Positions 8,264-16,601 of a stretch of DNA of 64,000 nt are shown in pieces. Position 1 is the stretch's first letter; each line of letters opens with the position of its first letter. This DNA is from Paenibacillus mellifer. Lineage in GTDB: Bacteria > Bacillota > Bacilli > Paenibacillales > Paenibacillaceae. Made by a program: the position numbers and the translations under genes. The stretch spans positions 62,001 to 126,000 of the forward strand of contig NZ_JALPRK010000005.1 of NCBI RefSeq assembly GCF_023195895.1, written 5' to 3'. Under the pieces are notes generated by a model, which was not told the DNA's origin, did not search any database, and saw only the letters and a list, made by a program, of their open reading frames with translations.

Positions 8264-9439
8264 TTATTCGGGAAGCGCTACCTTCTTTCTTTGCGTTCTC
8301 CCAAGCACACCACCAAGCAGAAATGTTCCAAGTGATATCGCTAGACACACAGCGGCGAAGATGCCAATCGATGAATAACCGCCGAGCTGAACATAGATGA
8401 TACCGGCAATCCATGCGCCGAGCGTATTCGCGCCGTTCATCGTCGAATTGGCAAGACTGGATATCGTTCCCCGAATGGAGGCGTTAAGCGCCGTGAGTGC
8501 CTCCATGACTGTAGGGAACAAAACGCCAAGCGTCGTATAAATGATCAGATAACCGACCGTCACAATAAGGAGGTTCGTCAGCTGCGGCATAACCGCATAA
8601 AGCATGATGATTAGCAGCATTCCTGTTAGCACCGCATTTACACGGCCGAGCTTTTGAATGACATACGAGCTAATAACGCTACCGAGCAGCGTGCCTAGTC
8701 CGAGAACCATCATGACAGTACCGATCTGCCCGATCGGAAGCTCGAAGCTGTCGGCCATCCACTTGCCGGCGAAAGCAAAAGCGGTGCCGCTTCCCAAGTG
8801 AAGCATCAGATAAGCAAGAAAGCCGCTTCTGGCTTTGCTGCTCTGGATCAGTGGAACGTACCTTCGAAGAATGGACGTCCGCTCGCTCACTGCAGGCTTC
8901 ATATCGGGCAGCATGAAGAACACGAAGATGTTCAGCAGCAGTGAAGCGATGCCAACCGTCCAGAATGGAACGGACCAATGAGCGGCTGCGAGCCAGCTCC
9001 CGATCGGAACGCCAAGCGCCTGAGCAGCGGCCAGCCCGGAGAAGGCGATGCCCATTGTTTTCGATATTTTGGCAGGAGGCATAACAGCGGGAATGGAAGC
9101 CCATACTTGCGGGGCAGTGAACGCTGCGCTGACGCCTGCAAGAAAGCGGAATAGGCACATCGTCCAGAAGCTATCGGCGAAGCCGCATAGAATCGTGGAG
9201 ATCGAAAATCCCAGCAATCCGCATAGCAGAACCGTTCTTCGGTTCCAGCCATCGGAGAGTGGGCCGGCAATCAGCGCGAAGATAGCCGATCCAAGTGTGT
9301 ATGCGCCAAGCATCCACCCGGCGATATCCGTGGAGACGCCGAATTCTATCTGGAGAGTCGGGAGCAGAGGCGAGATCAGGAACGTATCGGTTCCAATCAT
9401 GAACATGATGAGGAAGAATAACGCGGTATAGTTGCGCAT
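8264..9439 (-). CDS. MFS transporter (12-TM, DHA1-like)
   Basis: 391 residues with about 12 membrane helices. The first-loop signature (LIAGPLSDGWNRRTVLL near 60) and the start DTFLISPLLPTLQIEFGVS are typical of drug/H+ antiporters of the DHA1 group. ATG 9437-9439 is preceded by AGGAG at 9 bases; TTG 9445 would be too close. It is transcribed away from the WYL-domain regulator at 9552, which is the likely controller. Confidence 0.9.
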   Translation of the reverse strand: MRNYTALFFLIMFMIGTDTFLISPLLPTLQIEFGVSTDIAGWMLGAYTLGSAIFALIAGPLSDGWNRRTVLLCGLLGFSISTILCGFADSFWTMCLFRFLAGVSAAFTAPQVWASIPAVMPPAKISKTMGIAFSGLAAAQALGVPIGSWLAAAHWSVPFWTVGIASLLLNIFVFFMLPDMKPAVSERTSILRRYVPLIQSSKARSGFLAYLMLHLGSGTAFAFAGKWMADSFELPIGQIGTVMMVLGLGTLLGSVISSYVIQKLGRVNAVLTGMLLIIMLYAVMPQLTNLLIVTVGYLIIYTTLGVLFPTVMEALTALNASIRGTISSLANSTMNGANTLGAWIAGIIYVQLGGYSSIGIFAAVCLAISLGTFLLGGVLGRTQRKKVALPE

Positions 9440-9551
9440 GGACAATCACTCCTATTTCGTATAGCGTTGCTTGCATAGTCTATCGTAAGGCATAATGGTG
9501 ACAGAACTTGTCATGGACCTGTTTTAACAATAAAAAAAAGGGGAAATTCGG

Positions 9552-10496
9552 ATGCACAAGTCCAAAAGGCTGATGGAACTGATGATGACCGTCAATCGAA
9601 AGCGGCGATTTAAGGTTCAGGAGCTTGCCGATGAATTCGGGGTTTCGAAACGAACCATCCTTAGGGATTTGCAGGAGCTCAGCGAGCTTGGCGTACCTCT
9701 ATATTCGGAAGTAGGACCGCATGGAGGTTATCAGGTGATAAGGGAGAGAGTGCTCCCTCCTATTGCGTTTACGGAGGAAGAAGCGGTGGCGATGTTTTTT
9801 GCGGTGCATGCCCTGCGTCATTACTCTTCATTGCCGTTTGAAGCGGAATCCGCCTCTGCGCTGAGCAAGTTTTATCTACATATGCCCGGAGATGTTCGGG
9901 ATCGGATTGACGGCATGAAGGGGAGAGTAGACTTTGTTACTCCGGTTAGGAGCGTCAATGCGCCATTTCTGGCCATCCTTCTCGATGCGGCCGTTCATCA
10001 GAAAGTGCTTTCGATCGAATACGATTCGAGGGAGGAGGGGATGAGCTGCCGCCAGATCCAGCCGGTCAGACTCTATGCGAACAATGGTTTATGGTACTGC
10101 AAGGCGTACTGCTTCCTGCGGGAGGGGTTTCGCGTGTTTCGGTGCGACAAGATCCGGGAAGCGGCGGCTGATAAGTCCGGAATCGAGCCGCTCGATTTAG
10201 GAGACATTAGCCTTTCCAGACAGGAACATGCCAAGCCAAGCGATCCGGTTCGTCTTCGTGCTCGGCTCACCAGATCCGGAGCTCAGCGCTGCGAGGCCGA
10301 ACTGTGGCTCGCCCCCATGCTGCAAGTGCTTGAAGACGGAAGCGGCGTAATCGATGCCGATGTGTCGCTGCGCGATATGCCTTTTTATACGGATTTTTTT
10401 ATCGGATTAGGAGATGAAGTTGAACTGGTGGAGCCGCAGGAATTGAAGGAGTCGATTCGACGGGGACTTGCGGCATTGCTAGTTCGTTACCAGTAA
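9552..10496 (+). CDS. HTH/WYL-domain transcriptional regulator (YafY-like)
   Basis: 314 residues: an N-terminal HTH_11 domain (KRLMELMMTVNRKRRF, DEFGVSKRTILRDLQEL, to about 60) and a C-terminal WYL region (about 150-225, with RQIQPVRLYANNGLWYCKAYC and RVFRCDKI) and a C-terminal beta domain. WYL domains sense a ligand, often nucleic-acid-linked. Divergent from the MFS gene across a 112-bp spacer, so a local regulator is plausible. Confidence 0.88.
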   Translation: MHKSKRLMELMMTVNRKRRFKVQELADEFGVSKRTILRDLQELSELGVPLYSEVGPHGGYQVIRERVLPPIAFTEEEAVAMFFAVHALRHYSSLPFEAESASALSKFYLHMPGDVRDRIDGMKGRVDFVTPVRSVNAPFLAILLDAAVHQKVLSIEYDSREEGMSCRQIQPVRLYANNGLWYCKAYCFLREGFRVFRCDKIREAAADKSGIEPLDLGDISLSRQEHAKPSDPVRLRARLTRSGAQRCEAELWLAPMLQVLEDGSGVIDADVSLRDMPFYTDFFIGLGDEVELVEPQELKESIRRGLAALLVRYQ

Positions 10497-10663
10497 GAGG
10501 GAATTCCCTTAGGGATTCTGATCGTTTTTCCCCCGGTTTGCGCTTCGTTTCCCTAACGATATTTCAGGCAGATTCTTGCATGTTTTCAGTGATTCTCCCG
10601 ATAGGAAAGCAACGTGTCAGGGGATATGATGAATACATAAGAAATCACAAGGAGATGGTTGAA

Positions 10664-11206
10664 ATGATGAAATTTGTTAGGGAAAACAAGTATGCTGCAA
10701 TGCTGTTCACGGTAGTTCGGTTATATCTGGGATGGGAATGGATGACGGCGGGCTGGCACAAAATTACGGGGGGCTTTAACGCAGGCGGGTTCTTGAACGG
10801 CGCTGTCGCTAATCCGGTCCTTGATAAAGGAACTAACGAACTGGTGTATCCAACGTTTACAGCCTTCCTGGAAAACTTCGCGATTCCAAATGTGAAGCTG
10901 ATCAACGTCTTGATTCCGTGGGGAGAATTTCTGGTTGGCATTGGATTGCTGCTTGGAGCGCTGACGACGGCGGCGATGTTCTTCGGACTGATGATGAACT
11001 TCATGTTCATGTTTGCCGGTACCGTATCGACGAACCCTTGGATGGTGCTCCTTGGTGCGATCATTCTGGCGGCAGGCGCAAATGCCGGTAAATTCGGTGC
11101 GGACTACTATCTTCTTCCGTATTTGAAGCACTTGTTCACGAACCGCCGCAATCGCAAGAAGAATCCGCCAGCAGCGAATCCGAAGGTGAAAATTAAGCAT
11201 GCTTAA
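10664..11206 (+). CDS. DoxX-family membrane protein
   Basis: 180 residues with four membrane helices and the DoxX pattern (VRLYLGWEWMTAGWHKI near 20; WGEFLVGIGLLLGALTTAA near 92; a basic C-terminal tail). ATG 10664 sits 9 bases after AAGGAG; longer in-frame starts reach back to 10538 but lack a site. DoxX proteins are linked to oxidative stress or thiol metabolism; the role here is unknown. Confidence 0.85.
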   Translation: MMKFVRENKYAAMLFTVVRLYLGWEWMTAGWHKITGGFNAGGFLNGAVANPVLDKGTNELVYPTFTAFLENFAIPNVKLINVLIPWGEFLVGIGLLLGALTTAAMFFGLMMNFMFMFAGTVSTNPWMVLLGAIILAAGANAGKFGADYYLLPYLKHLFTNRRNRKKNPPAANPKVKIKHA

Positions 11207-11211
11207 CAAGT

Positions 11212-11244
11212 AAAGCCGGCCAGCATTGCTGCTCGGCTTTTTTG
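11212..11244 (+). terminator. rho-independent terminator of the doxX gene
   Basis: AAAGCCG/CGGCTTT stem with an inner CAGC/GCTG pairing, followed by a run of T residues. Confidence 0.85.
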
Positions 11245-11280
11245 TTGGGATCAGATCGTGTTAAAATCTTAGTAAAAAGA

Positions 11281-11514
11281 TGAAGGAACTAGGCAGCATA
11301 TCCAAAATATTGTATATCGTACGAAATGGTTGGGCGATTCCAGGTGGGAGCAGGCTGCGGTCCGTCAATTATTGTGCCACACGTCCGGGATTCCGAGCTC
11401 AGCAGGATCGGGTGCCGAGCAGCGGATACGCAGTTGACGTGCAATAGCTTTACCCTTACCATTGAGCATGCTTATGAGATTAGTTCGGGAATTATACAAT
11501 TGACGGAGGCATGA
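11281..11514 (+). pseudogene. possible decayed Nudix hydrolase fragment
   Basis: One frame from ATG 11281 reads VRNGWAIPGG, a Nudix-box-like entry; a second frame just downstream reads WEQAAVRQLL, like the Nudix helix that normally follows. The remaining frames are disrupted. Nudix genes often sit beside pncA and pncB, which follow here. The similarity is by eye and weak; the stretch may simply be intergenic. Confidence 0.25.
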
Positions 11515-11542
11515 AAATTTATTATTGAGTGAGGCGAGCCTG

Positions 11543-12112
11543 ATGGACAAGAAAAAAGCGCTCATTAACATCGATTACACGAATGATTTTGTCGCGGCTG
11601 ACGGGGCGCTGACTTGCGGAGAGCCGGGGCAGGCGATTGAGGAACGGATTGCAGCGATAACGGAAACGTTCGTTCAGAGCGGTGGCTTCGTCGTATTCGC
11701 GATCGATATGCATAGAGTGAACGATCCTTTCCATCCGGAAACGAAGCTGTTCCCGCCGCATAATATTGAGGGGACGGAAGGCCGCAGGCTTTACGGCAAG
11801 CTGGAGGATGTGTATCAGCGCAACAAGAAGGCCGACCATGTCTATTGGTTGGATAAGACGAGGTACAGCGCGTTCGCGGGAACCGACCTCGAGCTTCAGC
11901 TGCGGGCAAGAGGAATTACCGAGCTTCATCTCGCAGGGGTTTGTACCGATATTTGCGTGCTCCATACCGCGGTTGACGCCTATAACAAAGGGTTCGAGAT
12001 CGTAATTCATGAGGATGCTGTCGCCAGCTTTGACCCGGATGGGCATGTATGGGCGCTCAGGCATTTCAAAGGCTCGATCGGGGCAACGGTCGTGAAAAAG
12101 GAGTTCATATAA
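11543..12112 (+). CDS. pncA: nicotinamidase (isochorismatase-like cysteine hydrolase)
   Basis: 189 residues. Converts nicotinamide to nicotinate for NAD salvage. The probable catalytic triad is Asp11 (INIDYTNDF), a Lys in DKTRYSAF near 107, and Cys138 in GVCTDICV, in the usual order. ATG 11543 lies 9 bases after GAGG. pncB starts 2 bases after its stop, which strongly supports the salvage role. Confidence 0.9.
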   Translation: MDKKKALINIDYTNDFVAADGALTCGEPGQAIEERIAAITETFVQSGGFVVFAIDMHRVNDPFHPETKLFPPHNIEGTEGRRLYGKLEDVYQRNKKADHVYWLDKTRYSAFAGTDLELQLRARGITELHLAGVCTDICVLHTAVDAYNKGFEIVIHEDAVASFDPDGHVWALRHFKGSIGATVVKKEFI

Positions 12113-12113
12113 G

Positions 12114-13598
12114 TTGACCAACAAGATTGCGCTTCCTAAGTTAGATCACCATGATGACAGCTTTGCTCTTCACACGGACAAATATCAAATCAATATGACG
12201 CAGGTGTATTGGCAGGACGGCATGCATAACCGCAAAGCGGTGTTTGAGGTGTACTTCCGCAAGCTTCCGTTCCACAACGGCTTCGCGGTTTTTGCCGGGC
12301 TGGAGCACGTCATTCGTTTCTTGCATGGCTTCCGCTTTTCGGAGAGCGATTTGGATTATCTCCGCGAAGACGGCTACAGCGATGGGTTTCTCGAATATCT
12401 TCGGACGCTCCGCTTCACGGGCACGCTGCGCTCCATGAAGGAAGGCGAAATCGTGTTCGCGAATGAACCGATGATGCGGATCGAGGCTCCGCTTGCCGAA
12501 GCTCAGCTGATCGAAACGGCGATTTTGAACATCGTGAACTACCAGACATTGATCGCCACGAAGGCTGCCCGTATCAAACAAGTGGTTGGCGAAGAGCTGA
12601 GCATGGAGTTCGGCACGCGACGGGCGCAGGAGATGGATGCCGCGATTTGGGGAACAAGAGCGGCTTATTTGGCCGGCTTCGAGGCGACCTCGAACGTCAG
12701 AGCCGGGAAGCTGTTCGGCATTCCTGTGGCGGGGACGCACGCTCACTCGATGGTGCAGGCATACCGCGACGAATACAAGGCCTTCGCCAAATATGCCGAA
12801 ACCCATAAGGACTGCGTGTTCCTTGTCGATACGTATGACACGCTGAATTCGGGCGTTCCGAATGCCATCAAAGTCGCGAACGAGTTCGGCGGCCGCATCA
12901 ACTTCTTGGGCATTCGACTAGATAGCGGCGACCTGGCCTTTCTATCGAAGGAAGCGCGCCGGATGCTTGATGCTGCGGGCTATCCGAATGCGAAGATCTA
13001 CGCTTCGAACGACCTCGACGAGCAAACGATCATTAATCTGAAGGCGCAAGGGGCGAAAATTGATGTGTGGGGCATTGGGACCAAGCTCATCACAGCCTAT
13101 GATCAGCCTGCTTTGGGCGCTGTTTACAAGCTGATAGCGATTGAAGACGAGAATGGGAGCATGGCGGATACGATCAAAATCAGCTCGAATCCGGAAAAAA
13201 TTTCGACGCCGGGATTGAAGCGCGTCTACCGGATCGTAAATCAGACGAGCGGCAAGTCGGAAGGCGACTACATCGCATTGGAACACGAAGAGCCGCAAAA
13301 TGAAGAACGCCTGCATATGTTCCATCCCGTACACACCTATTTGTCCAAGTATGCGACAGGATTCGAAGCGAGGGAGCTGCACCATGCCATTTTTGAAAAC
13401 GGCAGCCTGGTGTATCAGATCCCTAGCCTTTATGAAATTCGGGAATTCGTGAAGGCCAATCTGAATGTGCTGTGGGATGAATATAAGCGCACGTTAAATC
13501 CAGCCGAATATCCGGTGAGCCTAAGCCAAGCTTGCTGGGATAACAAAATGCGGCGGATTGAAGAAGTCCGTACAAAGGTAAAGATCTCGATGGCATGA
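12114..13598 (+). CDS. pncB: nicotinate phosphoribosyltransferase
   Basis: 494 residues, a normal length for the Gram-positive type. Makes nicotinate mononucleotide from nicotinate and PRPP. Seen: LHTDKYQINMTQ at the N-terminus, FEVYFRKLPFHNGFAVFAGL near 45, EFGTRRAQEMDAAIWGTRAAYLAG near 165, GIRLDSGDL near 268 and SNDLDE near 298. It begins at TTG 12114 behind AAAAAGGAG and is coupled to pncA. Confidence 0.95.
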   Translation: MTNKIALPKLDHHDDSFALHTDKYQINMTQVYWQDGMHNRKAVFEVYFRKLPFHNGFAVFAGLEHVIRFLHGFRFSESDLDYLREDGYSDGFLEYLRTLRFTGTLRSMKEGEIVFANEPMMRIEAPLAEAQLIETAILNIVNYQTLIATKAARIKQVVGEELSMEFGTRRAQEMDAAIWGTRAAYLAGFEATSNVRAGKLFGIPVAGTHAHSMVQAYRDEYKAFAKYAETHKDCVFLVDTYDTLNSGVPNAIKVANEFGGRINFLGIRLDSGDLAFLSKEARRMLDAAGYPNAKIYASNDLDEQTIINLKAQGAKIDVWGIGTKLITAYDQPALGAVYKLIAIEDENGSMADTIKISSNPEKISTPGLKRVYRIVNQTSGKSEGDYIALEHEEPQNEERLHMFHPVHTYLSKYATGFEARELHHAIFENGSLVYQIPSLYEIREFVKANLNVLWDEYKRTLNPAEYPVSLSQACWDNKMRRIEEVRTKVKISMA

Positions 13599-13605
13599 TC
13601 ATTAA

Positions 13606-13646
13606 ACCGGCTGTTCCTTTTTAATAGGGCGGTCGGTTTTTTTTTC
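13606..13646 (+). terminator. rho-independent terminator of pncAB
   Basis: ACCGGCTGTTC pairs with GGGCGGTCGGT (11 pairs including wobbles), followed by nine T residues. Confidence 0.75.
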
Positions 13647-13663
13647 GGAAAAGAAAAAAATAC

Positions 13664-13693
13664 TTTACATAGGGTAGGGGGGTATACTATTAT
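13664..13693 (+). promoter_or_regulatory. copper-responsive promoter with CsoR-type box (copy 1)
   Basis: TTTACA (-35, 13664) and TATTAT (-10, 13688) with an 18-bp spacer that contains GGGTAGGGGGGTATAC (13672-13687). The same G-rich box occurs inside promoters at 17314, 18716 and 19208. Boxes of this type are bound by CsoR, which is encoded at 18761. Confidence 0.8.
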
Positions 13694-13727
13694 CTTATTA
13701 GATCATGATGAAAGGAGGGGAATCCGA

Positions 13728-13931
13728 ATGCAGACAGCAACACTTAAGGTAGCGGGCATGTCCTGCCGTTCCTGCGTTCGTTCGATTGAAGGCGCGCTTG
13801 AACAAAGCGGCGTAAACGCGCAGGTCAATTTTGAACAAGGGACTGTAGACGTGCAATTCGATGAAACGAAGCTGCAATTAGCTAACATTATTCAACTCAT
13901 TCATGATAAGGGATATGTTGTGGCGGAGTAA
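13728..13931 (+). CDS. CopZ-like heavy-metal-associated domain protein
   Basis: 67 residues forming a single HMA (ferredoxin-like) domain with the metal site MSCRSC (Cys13, Cys16), EGALEQSGV and FDETKL. Such proteins carry Cu(I) in the cytosol to a P-type ATPase. AAAGGAGGGG precedes the ATG. First gene of an operon under CsoR box 1; a second copy lies directly before copA at 19258. Confidence 0.9.
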   Translation: MQTATLKVAGMSCRSCVRSIEGALEQSGVNAQVNFEQGTVDVQFDETKLQLANIIQLIHDKGYVVAE

Positions 13932-13948
13932 GGAATAGGAGCGCACTT

Positions 13949-14548
13949 ATGAAAATTTTATTAGTTGGAGCTTCGGGGACGTTAGGAAGCGCGGTCCGCG
14001 ATGAGTTAGCAACACGGCATGAGGTCATTACGGCGGGCCGCAATGGCGCGGATGTTGAGGTGGACATCGCCTCCGTAGAAAGCATGAAAGCCATGTACGA
14101 GACCATAGGTCAAGTGGATGCGGTAATTTGTACCGCGGGAAGCACTTATTTTGGCGCGCTTGAAGAGCTTACGCCGGAGAACAACGAGATTTCGATCCAA
14201 AGCAAGCTCAAAGGACAAGTGAACCTCGTTCTGCTTGGACTCGATCACGTTCAGGATAAAGGCAGCTTTACTTTGACAACGGGAATCATCATGGATGATC
14301 CCATCAAAGGCGGCGTGTCGTCCGCGATGGCGGGCGGCGCGATCAGAGCCTTTGTCCAGTCAGCCGCATGCGAGATGCCTCGCGGTATACGGATTAACAA
14401 TGTTAGTCCCAATATGGTGATTGAGTCTATCGAGAAGTACGGCCCGTATTTCCCTGGCTTTGTGCCTGTGCCTGCCGGCAGAGTTGCTCAGGCTTACCGG
14501 AAAAGCGTGGAAGGAATTCAAACCGGGCAAACCTACTCGGTCTATTGA
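13949..14548 (+). CDS. short-chain dehydrogenase/reductase
   Basis: 199 residues; N-terminal Rossmann motif GASGTLGSAV (residues 7-16), then ICTAGS near 67 where the family has NNAG. The usual Tyr-x-x-x-Lys pair is not obvious (the aligned stretch reads SSAMAGGAIRAFVQ), so activity may be atypical. Transcribed with the upstream HMA gene, 17 bases away, under the copper operator. Substrate unknown. Confidence 0.8.
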   Translation: MKILLVGASGTLGSAVRDELATRHEVITAGRNGADVEVDIASVESMKAMYETIGQVDAVICTAGSTYFGALEELTPENNEISIQSKLKGQVNLVLLGLDHVQDKGSFTLTTGIIMDDPIKGGVSSAMAGGAIRAFVQSAACEMPRGIRINNVSPNMVIESIEKYGPYFPGFVPVPAGRVAQAYRKSVEGIQTGQTYSVY

Positions 14549-14588
14549 GATAGTATGCTAAGTTTAAGGACATAAAATAATATTTCTT

Positions 14589-14636
14589 ATGAACGAACGT
14601 TAACTATTGACATGTTAACGTTCGTTCATTTATTAT
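14589..14636 (+). promoter_or_regulatory. TetR-type operator: 41-bp palindrome overlapping a promoter
   Basis: ATGAACGAACGTTAAC (14589-14604) and GTTAACGTTCGTTCAT (14614-14629) are perfect 16-bp inverted repeats around a 9-bp spacer. The spacer carries TTGACA (14607-14612), and TATTAT (14631-14636) lies 18 bases on, so a bound repressor would cover the -35 element. A second copy of the left arm is at 15657. Confidence 0.85.
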
Positions 14637-14681
14637 GTGGTTACCAAATTTTATAGGTTAATCGAAAAGGAGTTGAAACAA

Positions 14682-15395
14682 ATGAGTATCGCATTCGTAT
14701 GGTCTTCCCTCCTGATGCGCACGATCTTTTTCATTCTGTTTGGCCTGTTGATCGTCGGCGCTTCCGCGCTGGCTGGGAATGAACATCCGCTTCAAGCCGC
14801 CGAGAGATGGTGGCCCTTCCAGGCGATATTGGCCAACCTCGCGACGTTTATTGTTCTTCGTTCGTTCCTTCGCCGGGAAGGCCAGGCTTACAGCCGTATT
14901 TTTGATTTCCAGAAGAAGCGTCTAGGGAAGGATTTGAAACAGTTTGCCTGGCTGCTCGCAGTAGGCTTTGCGCTCGGCGGGATTCCGCTGTACGTCTTCT
15001 CGGCTGTCATTCTCGGTTCCTTCGTGCCTCCGGATCTGATGTTCCAGCCTTTGCCGGTATGGGCGGCCGTCATTGCGCTCGTCATCTTCCCGTTATCCAA
15101 TGGTCTCGTTGAAACGCCGACCTACATCGGTTACGCGCTTCCGCGATTGAAGAAGATTACGGGTAAGCAGTGGCTAGCCATCCTGCTCGCTGGACTTGCT
15201 TTAGCCTTCCAACACATCGTCCTCCCGATTGTGGCGGACGTGCCGTATATGCTGTGGCGATTCGTCGCGTTTATCCCGCTTGGCATCGCGATTGGCTTTA
15301 TTTTCAGCCGCACGCGAAGATTGCTGCCGATCGCCTTGGCGCATTATGTAATGGATTTACAGCTTGCCATTACCTTGTTTATATATTCGATTTAA
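14682..15395 (+). CDS. CPBP-family (CAAX protease-like) membrane protein
   Basis: 237 residues, about seven hydrophobic segments. Remnants of the CPBP motifs are visible: motif 1 VETPTYIGYALPR (normally EE...R; here one Glu), motif 2 FQHIV, motif 3 ALAHYVMD. ATG 14682 follows AAAAGGAG at 9 bases. CPBP proteins are intramembrane proteases or their inactive relatives. Driven by the palindromic TetR-type promoter at 14589. Confidence 0.7.
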   Translation: MSIAFVWSSLLMRTIFFILFGLLIVGASALAGNEHPLQAAERWWPFQAILANLATFIVLRSFLRREGQAYSRIFDFQKKRLGKDLKQFAWLLAVGFALGGIPLYVFSAVILGSFVPPDLMFQPLPVWAAVIALVIFPLSNGLVETPTYIGYALPRLKKITGKQWLAILLAGLALAFQHIVLPIVADVPYMLWRFVAFIPLGIAIGFIFSRTRRLLPIALAHYVMDLQLAITLFIYSI

Positions 15396-15423
15396 ACGTA
15401 ATTAGCTAGGAGTTGTGAACGTC

Positions 15424-15633
15424 ATGAATAACGTAAATTTAATGGTTGAACATTTATACGGCTGCAAAGAAGCAGCAATCCAGAACACTTTCGCTAGTAT
15501 CGGTATCATAGCGGTGACAAACGTACAAGAGGGTCTGGTCAGCTTATCTTATGATTCGCAAACCGTTTATTTTGTAGAGATGATCGAGATGCTCGAAGAG
15601 CATGGTTGCGCGGTTAAGCAGCTCATGAAATGA
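15424..15633 (+). CDS. degenerate HMA-like small protein
   Basis: 69 residues with the length and pattern of an HMA domain: LMVEHLYGCKEAAIQNTFASIG, VSLSYDSQTVYFVEMIEMLEEHGCAV. The usual CxxC is reduced to one Cys (LYGCKEA), so it may bind metal differently or not at all. Start ATG 15424 follows AGGAG by 11 bases. Shares a transcript with the CPBP gene. Assignment rests on pattern only. Confidence 0.6.
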   Translation: MNNVNLMVEHLYGCKEAAIQNTFASIGIIAVTNVQEGLVSLSYDSQTVYFVEMIEMLEEHGCAVKQLMK

Positions 15634-15656
15634 ACTCTATTTTTTTGGACCCTAAA

Positions 15657-15701
15657 GAACGAACGTTAACTATTGTGTTGATAGATCCATTTTAATATAA
15701 T
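15657..15701 (+). promoter_or_regulatory. promoter with TetR half-operator
   Basis: GAACGAACGTTAAC (15657-15670) is identical to the left arm of the 14589 palindrome and sits at the same distance from its -35 element. The promoter reads TTGTGT (15673), a 17-bp spacer, then TATAAT (15696). It should drive the MBL-fold gene and the tetR gene. Confidence 0.7.
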
Positions 15702-15741
15702 TCATATACGAAGCTTTATGATGATGCCGGAGGTGGCGGAA

Positions 15742-16572
15742 ATGTATTTTTTGTGCACGACATGCGGTACGCAGTATCCTTCTAGCCCGGTTGCTCCTAA
15801 ACGCTGTTCCATTTGCGATGAAGAGCGGCAATACGTTAATCCGAATGGGCAGTCCTGGACGACTTTGGAGGAGCTGAGGGAGAGTCAAACATACATGAAC
15901 GAGTTCATAAGAGAGGAAGACGGTCTTTACAGCCTGACGACAAAGCCAAGATTGGCAATCGGTCAAACGGCGTATGTCGTTCAGGCTGGCGATTTTAAGC
16001 TTCTATGGGACTGCGTTGCCTACTTGGATGAACCAACCCTGCAAGCCTTAAAGGACTTGGGCGGCATTAACGCGATCGCGATCTCGCATCCGCATTACTA
16101 CACGACGCATGTGGAGTGGACGAAGGCCTTGAACGTCCCTGTCTATTTGCATGAAGCCGACAAGGAGTGGGTCGTGAGACAGGATTCCTCCACGCAATTC
16201 TGGTCCGGAGAAAAACTGGAGCTCGCGCCGGGTCTTGCCTTACATCGTCTAGGCGGACATTTTGACGGAGGGACCGTCGTGCATTGGGAGCAGGGCAATG
16301 ACGGCAAAGGCATTCTGCTCACCGGGGATATCATTCAAGTCGTGCAGGACACGAGATGGGTGAGCTTTATGTACAGCTATCCGAATCTTATTCCGCTGCC
16401 TGCCTTCAAGGTGAAGCTTATCGCGGACAGAGTGAAGGAATTGAAATTTGACCGGATTTATAACGCGTTCCACCGAGCGGTCAAAGCTCATGCTTCCGAG
16501 TCTGTGCAAAGATCCGCCGAACGGTATATTCAAGCTTTGGAAGGTAAACATGGTAATAAGCCGGGATCGTAA
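15742..16572 (+). CDS. MBL-fold protein with N-terminal zinc ribbon
   Basis: 276 residues. Residues 5-28 hold two CxxC pairs (CTTC, CSIC), rubredoxin-like. The rest has the metallo-beta-lactamase fold order: SHPHYYTTHVEW (degenerate HxHxDH), LGGHFDGG, LLTGD, and FHRAVKAH near the end. ATG 15742 follows GGAGGTGG. It lies in the TetR-marked unit and probably forms an operon with the regulator. Substrate unknown. Confidence 0.8.
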   Translation: MYFLCTTCGTQYPSSPVAPKRCSICDEERQYVNPNGQSWTTLEELRESQTYMNEFIREEDGLYSLTTKPRLAIGQTAYVVQAGDFKLLWDCVAYLDEPTLQALKDLGGINAIAISHPHYYTTHVEWTKALNVPVYLHEADKEWVVRQDSSTQFWSGEKLELAPGLALHRLGGHFDGGTVVHWEQGNDGKGILLTGDIIQVVQDTRWVSFMYSYPNLIPLPAFKVKLIADRVKELKFDRIYNAFHRAVKAHASESVQRSAERYIQALEGKHGNKPGS

Positions 16573-16601
16573 CGGGCCCCGGAATAAGAGGGGGATCTAG
16601 C

